From Kitasatospora purpeofusca (GTDB lineage Bacteria; Actinomycetota; Actinomycetes; Streptomycetales; Streptomycetaceae): a stretch of DNA of 64,000 bases. This document shows positions 41,801-50,166 of the stretch, one piece after another. The notes below the pieces were generated by a model. It did no database searches and was not told the DNA's origin. It saw only the letters and a list, made by a program, of their open reading frames with translations. Where the stretch lies: the NCBI RefSeq assembly GCF_000718025.1, contig NZ_JODS01000011.1, forward strand, positions 186,001 through 250,000, given 5' to 3'. Numbering within the stretch: position 1 is the first letter of the stretch; each line of letters starts with the position of its first letter. Both the position numbers and the translations under genes were made by a program.

Positions 41801-43294
41801 ATGACGCTGCGAGTTGTACGAACGACTTCCGTGATGACGGCGATGACGGCGGGTGCGACCGCGCTGGCGGTGCTCACACCGGCGACGGCGCTCGCGGCGG
41901 AAGAACCGCTCCAGGGGTACGGGCAGCAGCGCCTGCGCTGGGAGCGGTGTGCCGCGGACCGGCCGGCTTCGTTGGAATGCACGACGGTGAAGGTGCCGCT
42001 GGACTACGGCGACCCGGGCGGCCGGGCCATCGGGATCGCGGTCTCCCGGATCAAGGCGGGCAGCGCGGCGAAGCGGCACGGCGTGCTGCTGCTCAACCCC
42101 GGTGGCCCGGGCGCGCCGGGGCTGACCATGCCGGCCGAGATGGAACCCCTGCTGCCGGCCGAGGTGCGCGAGCGCTTCGACCTGGTCGGCTTCGACCCGC
42201 GCGGGGGCGGGCGGAGCTCACCCGTCAACTGTGGCCTGACGGCGGACGAGCAGGTCCTCCAGCACCCCTACTCGGCGGAGACGTTCGGGCAGGACGTGGC
42301 CCGGGCCAGGAACGTGGCGGACAAGTGCTGGTCCAAGGCCGGGGACCTGCTGCCGCACATCACCACCCGGAACACGGCACGCGACATGGACGCCGTCCGG
42401 GCCGCACTGGGCGAACGGACGATCTCCTACCTGGGCCACTCGTTCGGCACTTACCTGGGCGCGGTCTACACCCAGATGTTCCCCCGGCGCGCGGACCGCT
42501 TCGTGCTCGACAGCGCGCTCGACCCGGCCCTGGTCTGGCGCGGCGTACTCCGCGGCACGACCGAGGCCGCCGAACTCGCCTTCACCCGTTGGACGCGGTG
42601 GGCCGCCGCACGCGACGCGACCTACCGGCTGGGCGCCACGCCCGAAGCCGTCCGCACCACGTTCTGGGACCTGATCGCCCGCGCCGACCGCACGCCGATC
42701 CCCCTGGAGGGCCAGCTGTTCGACGGCAACGCCGTCCGGGCTCAGTACCAGGCATTCGTGCAGGTCGAGGCCGTCACCGCCTTCGTCGTCGCGTTGAAGG
42801 CCGCAGCGGCCGGAACACCGGCCGGGCCGAGTCCCGAGGTCTCCGCCGCAGCCGACGCACCGGCCGACGCACCGGACTTGGACAACGTCGTCTCCGCCGC
42901 CTGGGCCGTCCTCTGCGGTGACGCCGGCTGGCCGCGCGACCCCGAGCAGTACCGCCAGGAGGCGATCCGGGACCGGGCCGCCCGCCCGCTGGCCGGCGAC
43001 CTGGGGGCGAACATCCAGCCCTGCGCCTTCTGGAAGTCCGGCCCGCGCGAGCCCGCCACCACGGTGGACAACAACGTCAATGCCCTGATCGTGCAGAACG
43101 AATGGGACCCGCAGACACCGCTGGCCATGGCCAAGGGCATGCGGCGCGCCCTGCACGGTTCCCGCATCGTCACCGTGACCGGCGGAGAGGGCCACGGCGT
43201 GCTGGTGACCGGCCGACCGTCCTGCGCGGACGGGTACACCGCCCGCTACCTGACGACGGGCCGCCTCCCCGCGACGGACCGCACCTGCGGCTGA
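41801..43294 (+). CDS. secreted alpha/beta hydrolase, tripeptidyl aminopeptidase-like (S33), 497 aa
   Basis: Extracellular peptidase of the Streptomyces Tap/SlpD type. Signal peptide: MTLRVVRTTSVMTAMTAGAT followed by ALAVLTPATALAAE. The oxyanion loop NPGGPGAPG is at residues 99-107, the nucleophile Ser214 in YLGHSFGTYLG, the acid is likely the Asp of NEWDPQTPL near 437 and the His that of GGEGHGVL near 466. Four cysteines are spaced as in the family for disulfides. ATG 41801 follows AGGAGG. Such enzymes release tripeptides from free N-termini outside the cell; a role in trimming the neighbouring RiPP is possible but speculative. Confidence 0.9.
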   Translation: MTLRVVRTTSVMTAMTAGATALAVLTPATALAAEEPLQGYGQQRLRWERCAADRPASLECTTVKVPLDYGDPGGRAIGIAVSRIKAGSAAKRHGVLLLNPGGPGAPGLTMPAEMEPLLPAEVRERFDLVGFDPRGGGRSSPVNCGLTADEQVLQHPYSAETFGQDVARARNVADKCWSKAGDLLPHITTRNTARDMDAVRAALGERTISYLGHSFGTYLGAVYTQMFPRRADRFVLDSALDPALVWRGVLRGTTEAAELAFTRWTRWAAARDATYRLGATPEAVRTTFWDLIARADRTPIPLEGQLFDGNAVRAQYQAFVQVEAVTAFVVALKAAAAGTPAGPSPEVSAAADAPADAPDLDNVVSAAWAVLCGDAGWPRDPEQYRQEAIRDRAARPLAGDLGANIQPCAFWKSGPREPATTVDNNVNALIVQNEWDPQTPLAMAKGMRRALHGSRIVTVTGGEGHGVLVTGRPSCADGYTARYLTTGRLPATDRTCG

Positions 43295-43344
43295 CAGCGC
43301 GGGCGGGGCCGACCTGCGGCTCCGCAGCGTCGGCACGTGCCTCC

Positions 43345-43375
43345 CGGTGGCTCGTACCGGCGGCACGAGCCACCG
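43345..43375. terminator. bidirectional terminator
   Basis: CGGTGGCTCGT (43345-43355), loop of nine bases, ACGAGCCACCG (43365-43375): an 11-bp perfect stem between the convergent peptidase gene and the DUF1963-like gene. Confidence 0.8.
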
Positions 43376-43382
43376 TCCCTGG

Positions 43383-44414
43383 TTACTGGAGGCTCCAGCG
43401 GAGCGGATGGTCGGGATCGGTCGGGCAGACGAAGACGTTGAGTTCGCCGCACCGCCCCACGGTGACCTCGGTGGGGGTCGCGTACAGGTGGGTGGGCAGG
43501 TCCCGCTCCTCCAGTGGCTTCCAGCTTCCGCTGCCGCCGTCCCACTCCGAGCTGTCGACGGTCAGCAGGAGGCGCATCGGCGCCCTGCAGGTGTAACAGT
43601 CCATGGGGTAGGGATCGGTGGCGTGCCAGGAGGCGAAGCCGCCGGCGCGCCAGCCGGGCGGGATGGAGAGGTCGTACTGGTAGCCGATCGGCCCGGCGGC
43701 GTTCTCGTCCCCCGATCGCCCGGCCTCTTCCGCCCGGGCGGCGTCCCAGGCGTCGATGCGGGCGCACAGGTCCTCGGGCAGGAGGCCGGCGAACGGGTAG
43801 GTGGCCACCTGCTCCGGGTGCAGGACGCAGGGCTCGGGAACCAACGCGTCCGATCCGACGACCGAGGGTCGGGGCTGGGGGGCGAGCACCTCGCCGACCT
43901 CCGACGACCGCCGCCAGCGCAGGTGCAGCTCCAGGTCGTACCGGCCCGGACCGTGGGCTTCGAAGGGGCACCAGAACACCTGGAGCAGGTCGCAGCCGCC
44001 CGGCTCGGCCGGGAGGTCGGGAACGTCCCGCCGGTACAGCTGGACCAGGCCGATCATCGGCAGCGGATCGGTCTCCGACGCCCCGGGGATCCGGTGCTCC
44101 CGCTGCAGCTCCGTCAGCAGCTCCCGTTCCTCGTCCGTAGGGCCGGGGGCCTCGCTCCGGGCCCACGCGGTGGCCAGCACCTGCCGGTAGCGGTGGATGT
44201 CGACGGGGCGTCGGCCCAGCCCGCGGCCGTGCGCCTCACCGCACACCGGCCACGGTTCGTCCGCCGGCCACAGCATCGGACCGCCCATCGAGCTGTCCGA
44301 GGCCCGCGGTGTGCCGGGCCTCGGGTGGAGCCGCGTCGTCGTGCCCCGGTGGGCGGCCAGTTCGGGGAAGAGCGCTTCGACATCGATCGGGCGGGCGGGC
44401 GTGGTCCTCGTCAT
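43383..44414 (-). CDS. DUF1963-like protein, 343 aa
   Basis: Resembles YwqG/DUF1963-type proteins, cytoplasmic beta-rich proteins of unknown function. Characteristic stretches are MGGPMLWPADEPWPVCG near residue 45, PMIGLVQLYRRDVPDLP near 118, CDLLQVFWCPFEAHG near 140, GYQYDLSIPPG and the C-terminal CGELNVFVCPTDPDHPLRW. The pattern of a W-P-x-C motif, several L-Q-V-F-W strands and paired CP motifs fits. Start ATG 44414; an in-frame earlier start at 44438 lacks a ribosome site. It is a single gene between two terminators or promoters. Confidence 0.78.
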   Translation of the reverse strand: MTRTTPARPIDVEALFPELAAHRGTTTRLHPRPGTPRASDSSMGGPMLWPADEPWPVCGEAHGRGLGRRPVDIHRYRQVLATAWARSEAPGPTDEERELLTELQREHRIPGASETDPLPMIGLVQLYRRDVPDLPAEPGGCDLLQVFWCPFEAHGPGRYDLELHLRWRRSSEVGEVLAPQPRPSVVGSDALVPEPCVLHPEQVATYPFAGLLPEDLCARIDAWDAARAEEAGRSGDENAAGPIGYQYDLSIPPGWRAGGFASWHATDPYPMDCYTCRAPMRLLLTVDSSEWDGGSGSWKPLEERDLPTHLYATPTEVTVGRCGELNVFVCPTDPDHPLRWSLQ

Positions 44415-44493
44415 GGAAGGCACGTTAGCCCCGGGCACTGACTGTCAGGGTGGGCGAGGGCGCGGTCAGGAGCTGCTGACGCGCCGGCCGGCA

Positions 44494-45333
44494 TCAGGGG
44501 CGGGTACCGGAGTGCGGGGTGGACGGGGCCGCCGGGTGTCGGCGGGGTGGGAGCGGGAAGAAGCCGCTGGTGCGGGCGACGTACTCGGCCCAGCCGGGCC
44601 GTTGCGTGCCGAGGTGGCGTTCGAGCATCGGTTTTCCGCTGCCGAAGGCGAGCAGGTAGGTCATCAGGAGCGGGCTGAGGACGAAGGCCCAGCCGATGGG
44701 GCTGTCCGCGGCGAGCAGGAACAGACCCCACCAGACGCAGGCGTCGCCGAAGTAGTTGGGGTGGCGGGTCCAGCGCCACAGTCCGCGGTCCATGATCCGG
44801 CCGCGGTTGGCGGGGTCGGCCTTGAAACGGGCGAGCTGTCGGTCCCCCACCGCCTCGAAGAACAGGCCGACCGCCCACAGTGCGGTGCCCGCCCACGCGA
44901 GCAAGCCGGGCGGGTGGGGAAGGTACTGGGCGGCCTGGACGGGCAGGGAGACGAACCAGACGAGGGCGGCCTGGAGCAGGTAGACGATCCGCAGGGCGTA
45001 GCGGGTTCGGGCCGGGCCCTCGGGGGCGCGGGAGAGCATCCGGGCGTAGCGCGGGTCCTCGGGGGCACCGCGGGAGCGCCACCACAGGTGGGCGGACAGC
45101 CTCAGGCCCCAGACGGTGACGAGCAGGGTGGCCAGCAGGCGGCGCCCCGGGTCCCCGTGGTGGTCCGAGAGCGCGAAGCCGGTCAGCGCGACGGCGGTGA
45201 ACGCCAGCCCCCAGGCCGTGTCGACGCCCCGGTGGCGGCCGGAGCGCACTCCGACGGCGAAGGCGACGAGGAGGACGGCGAGGGCGACGGCGGCGGTGAC
45301 GGCGAGGTTGAGCCCGAAGGCGGCGGCGTTCAC
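44494..45333 (-). CDS. DUF1295 / steroid 5-alpha reductase-like membrane protein, 279 aa
   Basis: Integral membrane protein with about six helices: VALAVLLVAFAVGVR, LATLLVTVWGLRLSAHLWW, IVYLLQAALVWFVSLPV, LLAWAGTALWAVGLFFEAVG, DACVWWGLFLLAAD and FVLSPLLMTYLLAF. The motif WRWTRHPNYFGDACVWW near residues 196-212 and the KPMLERHLGTQRPGWAEYV C-terminal stretch are the conserved parts of the DUF1295 branch of steroid reductases. Last gene of a four-gene overlapping operon; GTG 45333 overlaps the synthase stop. It likely modifies unsaturated or cyclopropane lipids; exact reaction unknown. Confidence 0.9.
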   Translation of the reverse strand: MNAAAFGLNLAVTAAVALAVLLVAFAVGVRSGRHRGVDTAWGLAFTAVALTGFALSDHHGDPGRRLLATLLVTVWGLRLSAHLWWRSRGAPEDPRYARMLSRAPEGPARTRYALRIVYLLQAALVWFVSLPVQAAQYLPHPPGLLAWAGTALWAVGLFFEAVGDRQLARFKADPANRGRIMDRGLWRWTRHPNYFGDACVWWGLFLLAADSPIGWAFVLSPLLMTYLLAFGSGKPMLERHLGTQRPGWAEYVARTSGFFPLPPRRHPAAPSTPHSGTRP

Positions 45334-46742
45334 GACCGGTCCTCGTCGCGGGTGAGGAGGAGTTGGTGGAGGTCGAGGTAGCCGGTGCGGAAGCCGGCCT
45401 CGGAGTGGGCGAGGTAGAGCTCCCACATGCGCCGGAAGACTTCGTCGAAGCCGAGGGCCGCGACCTGCGGCGAGCGTTCGGTGAAGCGTTCGCGCCACAG
45501 GCGCAGGGTCTCGGCGTAGTGCGGTCCGTACGCGTCGGCGCGGGTGAGGCGCAGCCGGGTGTGACGGGCGGCGGTCTCCTCGATCGCCCGCACGGACGGG
45601 ACGAGGCCGCCGGGGAAGATGTACTTCAGGATCCAGGTGTAGGTGCGGCTGCTGGCGAGCATCCGCTCGTGGGGCATGGTGATCGCCTGCAGGGCGACCC
45701 GGCCGCCGGGGGCCAGGACCCGGTCGAGGGTGGCGAAGTAGTCCGGCCAGAACGGCCGGCCGACGGCTTCGATCATCTCGACGCTGACGACGGCGTCGTA
45801 CTGGCCTTCGGCGGCGCGGTAGTCGCAGAGCCGGACCTCCGCCCGGTCCGCCTGCCCGGCGGCGGCGATCCGCTGCCGGGCGAGGGCGAGTTGTTGCTCG
45901 GAGAGGGTCAGGCTGACGACGCGGGCGCCGCGGGCGGCGGCGCGCAGGGCCAGTTCGCCCCAGCCGGTGCCGATCTCCAGCAGCCGGGTGCCGGGGCCGA
46001 CGCGGGCCAGGTCGAGCAGCCGGTCGATCTTGCGGTGCTGGGCGGCGGGCAGGCCGTCGTGGGTGGCGAGCAGCGTTCGGCCGCCGAGCGGCGCGTGGGC
46101 GAGGTGCGGTGCGTGGGCGAGGTGCGGAGCGTGGCCGGGGTGCGGAGCGTTGCCGGGGTGCGGTGCGTGGCCGGCAAGGGACGCCTGGCCGGGGAGCGGT
46201 GCATCGGCGGACCCGGTCGAGAAAAGGGCCGAGGAGTAGCTCATCGTCGGGTCGAGGAACAGGGCGAACAGGTCGTTCGACAGGTCGTAGTGCCGGCGGA
46301 CGTTGCGCCGCGCGTTCGCCGCAGTGGACAGTTCCTCCTCCGGCGGCCGTTGCACGTAGAACCGCCGCAGCCACCGTGCACCGGCGGGCACGAGGGTCTC
46401 GGGGGCGGTGGCGAGCGCGGTGAGCAGCGCGACCAGGTCGGGGCTGTCCCAGTCGCCGGCCTGGTAGGACTCCCCGAAGCCGATCAGGCCGCTCGCACCG
46501 ACCCGGTGCAGGAAGTCCCGGGGGTGGTTCAGCCGCAGGACCGGTGCCCCGGGCGGGGCCGGTCGCAGGAGGCGGCCGCCGGGCAGTTCGACGCGCAGGC
46601 CGCGCTGCGAGGCCGCCCGGCGCAGCAGGCGTGCGGCGGCGGCCGCTCGCAGCGGCACGTCGGGTACTCGGGCGACGTCCGGCCAGCGCGCGGGGTCGAC
46701 GAAGGGTGTCGGCGTCGCGGTCGGGGAGGCCGTGGTCGTCAT
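45330..46742 (-). CDS. cyclopropane-fatty-acyl-phospholipid synthase, 470 aa
   Basis: SAM-dependent methyltransferase that acts on unsaturated fatty acyl chains in membrane lipids. Conserved stretches: NVRRHYDLSNDLFALFLDPTMSYSSALF, here in parts as RRHYDLSNDLFALFLD and MSYSSALF; SAM site LLEIGTGWGELALRAA; IEAVGRPFWPDYFATLDRVL; and TYTWILKYIFPGG with the YIFPGG motif. An insertion after the MSYSSALF motif holds a His/Ala/Pro repeat (period six residues, such as GHAPHP, GNAPHP, AHAPHL) of about 30 residues, not seen in standard enzymes. ATG 46742 overlaps the DUF1365 stop. Confidence 0.92.
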   Translation of the reverse strand: MTTTASPTATPTPFVDPARWPDVARVPDVPLRAAAAARLLRRAASQRGLRVELPGGRLLRPAPPGAPVLRLNHPRDFLHRVGASGLIGFGESYQAGDWDSPDLVALLTALATAPETLVPAGARWLRRFYVQRPPEEELSTAANARRNVRRHYDLSNDLFALFLDPTMSYSSALFSTGSADAPLPGQASLAGHAPHPGNAPHPGHAPHLAHAPHLAHAPLGGRTLLATHDGLPAAQHRKIDRLLDLARVGPGTRLLEIGTGWGELALRAAARGARVVSLTLSEQQLALARQRIAAAGQADRAEVRLCDYRAAEGQYDAVVSVEMIEAVGRPFWPDYFATLDRVLAPGGRVALQAITMPHERMLASSRTYTWILKYIFPGGLVPSVRAIEETAARHTRLRLTRADAYGPHYAETLRLWRERFTERSPQVAALGFDEVFRRMWELYLAHSEAGFRTGYLDLHQLLLTRDEDRS

Positions 46743-47590
46743 GGAGCGGGCACCTCTTCGGTGGGAACGGGCCGGTCGTCGGACCGGGACGGGCCGGCCG
46801 GGCTGGCCGGGCAGGTAGCGGCGGCGGCCGCGGGGCGGGTGGCGGCGGCGGCCGGGCGGGGGTGGACCGGCAGACCGCCGAGCCACAGGCGGATGCCCCG
46901 GTAGCGGATGTGCAGGCTGACGGCCCAGGTGGCGAACGGGTGGGCGAGCGCGGCGCGCAGGAGAGCGGCCGGACCGGCCGGGCGGGCGGTGCCGCGGACG
47001 GTGGCGGTGAAGGCGGGCTCGCCCCGCCGTTCCAGGTGGACCGTCAGCCGCAGCCGCTCCCCCGGTTCCGGCAGCACCATGCGGTAGCGTCCGTCGACGG
47101 GGAAGAACGGCGAGACGTAGAAGTCCTTGAGGCACTCGCCGCGGCCCTCGGGATCGGGTGGCAGCAGGTAGCGGTGCCGCCCGCCGTAGGTGTTGTGGAC
47201 CTCGGCGACCGTGCACAGCGGGCGGCCCTCCCCGTCCCGGCACCAGTACACGGTCAGCGGGTTGAACACGTGCCCGAGCGAGCGGGCCTGGGTCAGCATC
47301 AGGACCCTTCCCCGGCCGAGCCGAATGCCGTGGCCGAGGAGGTAGCGCTCCAGGTCGTGACGGATCGTCGGCGGGTCGTCCGGCGGGTCGCCAGCGGCGG
47401 CGAGGGCGTGGTCGCGCGGCAGGAACCGGGCCAGTGGCCGCAGCGGTCGCGGGAGCACCGGCAGCTCGTCGAGGTCCACCAGCCACAGGTAGCCGCGGTG
47501 GCGGAACGGCGGTCTCCGGGGTGCGGTGCGCACGTGCGTGGTGACGGTCTCGTAGAGGACCGCTCCCCACGGTCCGGGCAGCGCGGTCAC
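46739..47590 (-). CDS. DUF1365 family protein, 283 aa
   Basis: Family almost always found next to flavin amine oxidases and cyclopropane synthases. Conserved pieces: LWLVDLDELPVLPRPLRPL, LMLTQARSLGHVFNPLTVYWC, TVAEVHNTYGGRHRYLL, KDFYVSPFFPVDGRYRM and a C-terminal SLHIRYRGIRLW. The last 40 residues are Ala/Pro-rich. GTG 47590 overlaps the amine oxidase stop. Predicted to take part in the same fatty-acid modification (furan or cyclopropane-type lipids); chemistry not known. Confidence 0.9.
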   Translation of the reverse strand: MTALPGPWGAVLYETVTTHVRTAPRRPPFRHRGYLWLVDLDELPVLPRPLRPLARFLPRDHALAAAGDPPDDPPTIRHDLERYLLGHGIRLGRGRVLMLTQARSLGHVFNPLTVYWCRDGEGRPLCTVAEVHNTYGGRHRYLLPPDPEGRGECLKDFYVSPFFPVDGRYRMVLPEPGERLRLTVHLERRGEPAFTATVRGTARPAGPAALLRAALAHPFATWAVSLHIRYRGIRLWLGGLPVHPRPAAAATRPAAAAATCPASPAGPSRSDDRPVPTEEVPAP

Positions 47591-48984
47591 GGCACACTCA
47601 CCCCCAGCAGGGCGTGCGCGGCCTCGATGCCGGAACGGCAGCCGTCCTCGTGGAAGCCCCAGCCGTGGTAGGCGCCCGCGAACACGGTTCGGGCGGTGGC
47701 GAGTTGCGGCAGCCGGCGCTGGGCCGCGACCGAGCGCGCGGTGTACACCGGGTGTTCGTAGACGGTGCGGGAGAGCACCAGGTGCTCGGGGATCGGCCGC
47801 TGCCGGTCCTCGTTGAGGGTGACCAGGTAGTCGGTCTCGGTGTCCAGGCGCAGCAGCCGGTTGAGGTGGTAGCTGACCCGCACCCGGTCGGAGGGCGCGG
47901 TGCAGTTGGGCATCCGGTAGTTCCACGATCCGCGGGCCGACCGCGCGGTGGGAAGGACGGTCGGGTCGCGGTGCAGGACGGTCGGGTTGCGGGAGTAGGA
48001 GAAGGCGCCGAGGACCTCGCGCTCGTCGTCGCTCGGGTCGGCGAGCAGCCGCAGCGCCTGGTCGGCGTGGGTGGCGACCACCACCGCGTCGGCTTCGGTG
48101 CTGCGGCCGTCCGCGCGGACCACGGTGACCCCGTCGGGATGCCGGCGCACCGCACGCACGGGCGCCGACCTGTGCACGGTGGTGAGCCGCTCCGCGATCC
48201 GGTCGACGTAGGTGCGCGAGCCGCCGACGACGGTGCGCCACGTCGGCGAGCCGCCCACGCCGAGCAGGCCGTGGTTGCGGAGGAAGGCGAACAGGTAGCG
48301 GGCCGGGTAGTCGCCCGCCAGGTCGGGGGCGCAGGACCACACCGAGGAGACCAGCGGGGTCATGAAGTGGCTCACGAAGTACGGCCCGAACCGCCCCGAG
48401 GCGAGGAACTCCCGCAGGCTCGGCTCCCCGGCCCCCGGGTCGGCCAGCAGCCGGCGGGCGAGCCGGTGGAACCGGGGTACCTCGGCCAGCAGGCGCAGGT
48501 ACCGGCCGCGGACCAGGACGTCGGGGCGGGCGAACAGCCCCACCGGCCCCCGCGCGCCCGCGTACTCGAGGCCGCAGCCGTCGCAGCGCACGGACATGCT
48601 CATCTCGCTGTCCCGGGTGCGGACGCCGAGTTCCGCGAACAGGCTCACCAGGTGCGGGTAGGTGCGCTCGTTGTGCACCAGGAATCCGGTGTCCAGCGGC
48701 ACCGCCCGCCCGTCCCGGTCGAGGGCCTCCTGGGTGTGGGCGTGGCCGCCGAGACGGTCGTCGGCCTCGAAAAGCTCGACCTCCACCCCGGCCCGGGAGA
48801 GCCGGTACGCCGCGGTGAGCCCGGCGACGCCGGATCCCACCACCGCCACGGTGCGCGGACGCGCGCCGGGGCGTGGGGCGGCGGGCGCCGTGCCGAGGCG
48901 CGGCGCGGCCGGGGCCGCGCCTGCCTGCGGGTCCGGCGGGACCGGCGGATCCGGCGCTGCGGAGACGGTGTCGAACGTGGTCAC
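47587..48984 (-). CDS. FAD-dependent amine oxidase-like protein, 465 aa
   Basis: Flavoprotein with the N-terminal dinucleotide site VAVVGSGVAGLTAAYRLSRAG and GGHAHT motif, then FLVHNERTYPHLVSLFAELG. C-terminal motif VFAGAYHGWGFHEDGCRSG is typical for this subgroup paired with DUF1365. GTG 48984 with GGGAGGGGAACCC upstream is taken as start; the frame is open to an ATG at 49227, which would add a His-Asp-Ser-Ala repeat of low complexity. First gene of the lipid operon; all four genes overlap by 4 bases. It probably oxidises or desaturates a lipid; substrate unknown. Confidence 0.9.
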   Translation of the reverse strand: MTTFDTVSAAPDPPVPPDPQAGAAPAAPRLGTAPAAPRPGARPRTVAVVGSGVAGLTAAYRLSRAGVEVELFEADDRLGGHAHTQEALDRDGRAVPLDTGFLVHNERTYPHLVSLFAELGVRTRDSEMSMSVRCDGCGLEYAGARGPVGLFARPDVLVRGRYLRLLAEVPRFHRLARRLLADPGAGEPSLREFLASGRFGPYFVSHFMTPLVSSVWSCAPDLAGDYPARYLFAFLRNHGLLGVGGSPTWRTVVGGSRTYVDRIAERLTTVHRSAPVRAVRRHPDGVTVVRADGRSTEADAVVVATHADQALRLLADPSDDEREVLGAFSYSRNPTVLHRDPTVLPTARSARGSWNYRMPNCTAPSDRVRVSYHLNRLLRLDTETDYLVTLNEDRQRPIPEHLVLSRTVYEHPVYTARSVAAQRRLPQLATARTVFAGAYHGWGFHEDGCRSGIEAAHALLGVSVP

Positions 48985-49416
48985 GGGTTCCCCTCCCGAC
49001 CGGGCCGCGGCGCGGCCCGCGATGTCGTCGCACCCGTTCTTCGGAACCGCGCCCGAATCGGATTGGCCCACGGCGACGGCCTCTGCGGTGCCGCATCGCT
49101 TGTGCGGCGGCGACCGCCCTCGGCGGGCGCTGCCGTGGGCGCTGTCGTGGGCGCTGTCCTGAGCGCTGTCGTGGGCCGGCGGGACGGCCTGTCCAAGGGC
49201 GATCCGGGCCGTGGCCACGATGTACAAGTCACGATGTACAAGTAGGGCCGACGGGCGGGACCGGAACGGCGTCCGAGGGCACCGGCGACGCCGTCGTCCT
49301 GCGGGGCGGGCCCCCGGTGTCGCACGGCCTCGGGTCCGCGGCCGTCACCCTCGACCGGGTGCCCGCCGACGGATCGGTACTGTGGCCGGACACCCCGTTG
49401 AGAGGCGCCCTCCCCC
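48985..49416. other. divergent promoter region, 432 bp
   Basis: Lies between the lipid operon (minus) and an ABC system (plus). It holds four 12-bp tandem units of the form GGCGCTGTCGTG at 49126-49173 and a perfect 14-bp direct repeat CACGATGTACAAGT at 49216-49229 and 49230-49243, each with a TGTACA palindrome. No gene is seen. Confidence 0.6.
49216..49243 (-). promoter_or_regulatory. tandem TGTACA operator-like repeat
   Basis: Two head-to-tail copies of CACGATGTACAAGT. Read on the minus strand they give ACTTGTACATCGTG twice, with TTGTAC hexamers 14 bases apart, about 240 bases before the amine oxidase gene and 174 before the ABC ATPase gene. Such repeats are typical for dimeric or tetrameric regulators of the MerR kind; the regulator is not in the window. 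Confidence 0.5.
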
Positions 49417-50166
49417 ATGGCCAAGAACGCCGCCGAACCACGTCCCGCAGCCCGCAGGCCCCTGCTGCAGCTGACCGGCGTCAGCCGCTCGTACGGCGAG
49501 CGCGAGGTGCTGCACCCCGTGAACCTGTCGCTGGCCGCCGGGGAGTGCGTGGCGCTGCTCGGACACAACGGGTCGGGCAAGTCGACCCTGCTCAGGGTCG
49601 CGGCCGGACGCGACGCCCCCAGCAAGGGCACCGTGGTCTTCGACGGCATCCCGATGGACGAGAACGACCCCCGGGTCCGGGCCCGGGTCGCGGTGGTCGG
49701 CGACACCGTCGCCTGTTACCCCGACCTGACCGTCCGCGAGCACCTGCTGCTGGTCGCGGTCGCGCACGGGGTCGCCGACGCGGCCGACTGGGTCGCCCAG
49801 GTGCTGGACGGCCGGATGCTCACGGAACGGGCCGACGCCCTGCCCTCGGCACTCTCGTCCGGACAGATGCAGGCCCTCCTGCTGGCGTGCGCGCTGGTGC
49901 GCCCGCGCGACCTCCTGCTGCTGGACGAGCCCGAGCAGCGGCTCGACCCGGACGCCCGGCGGCACCTCGCCGACCTGCTGAAGGCCGAGCTGGCCGACGG
50001 CGTCGCGGTGCTGCTGGTCACCCACCACACCGACCTGGCCATGGACGTGGCCGACCGGGTGGTGGTGCTGGAGGACGGCAAGATCCTCAAGCAAGGCGCC
50101 ACCCGCAAGGTGCTGGCGGCGGATTTCGCGGCCCGCGCCGCCGCAGGCTCGGCGGGTGCCCGGTGA
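49417..50166 (+). CDS. ABC transporter ATP-binding protein, 249 aa
   Basis: ATPase of an exporter. Walker A GHNGSGKST near residues 49-57, signature ALSSGQMQALLLACALVRP (LSSGQ instead of LSGGQ) near 148, Walker B LLLLDEPEQRLD near 166-177 and the H-loop His in LLVTHHTD near 200. The ATG at 49417 starts the coding-like sequence. The protein overlaps the permease gene that follows (GTGA). Substrate unknown. Confidence 0.9.
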   Translation: MAKNAAEPRPAARRPLLQLTGVSRSYGEREVLHPVNLSLAAGECVALLGHNGSGKSTLLRVAAGRDAPSKGTVVFDGIPMDENDPRVRARVAVVGDTVACYPDLTVREHLLLVAVAHGVADAADWVAQVLDGRMLTERADALPSALSSGQMQALLLACALVRPRDLLLLDEPEQRLDPDARRHLADLLKAELADGVAVLLVTHHTDLAMDVADRVVVLEDGKILKQGATRKVLAADFAARAAAGSAGAR

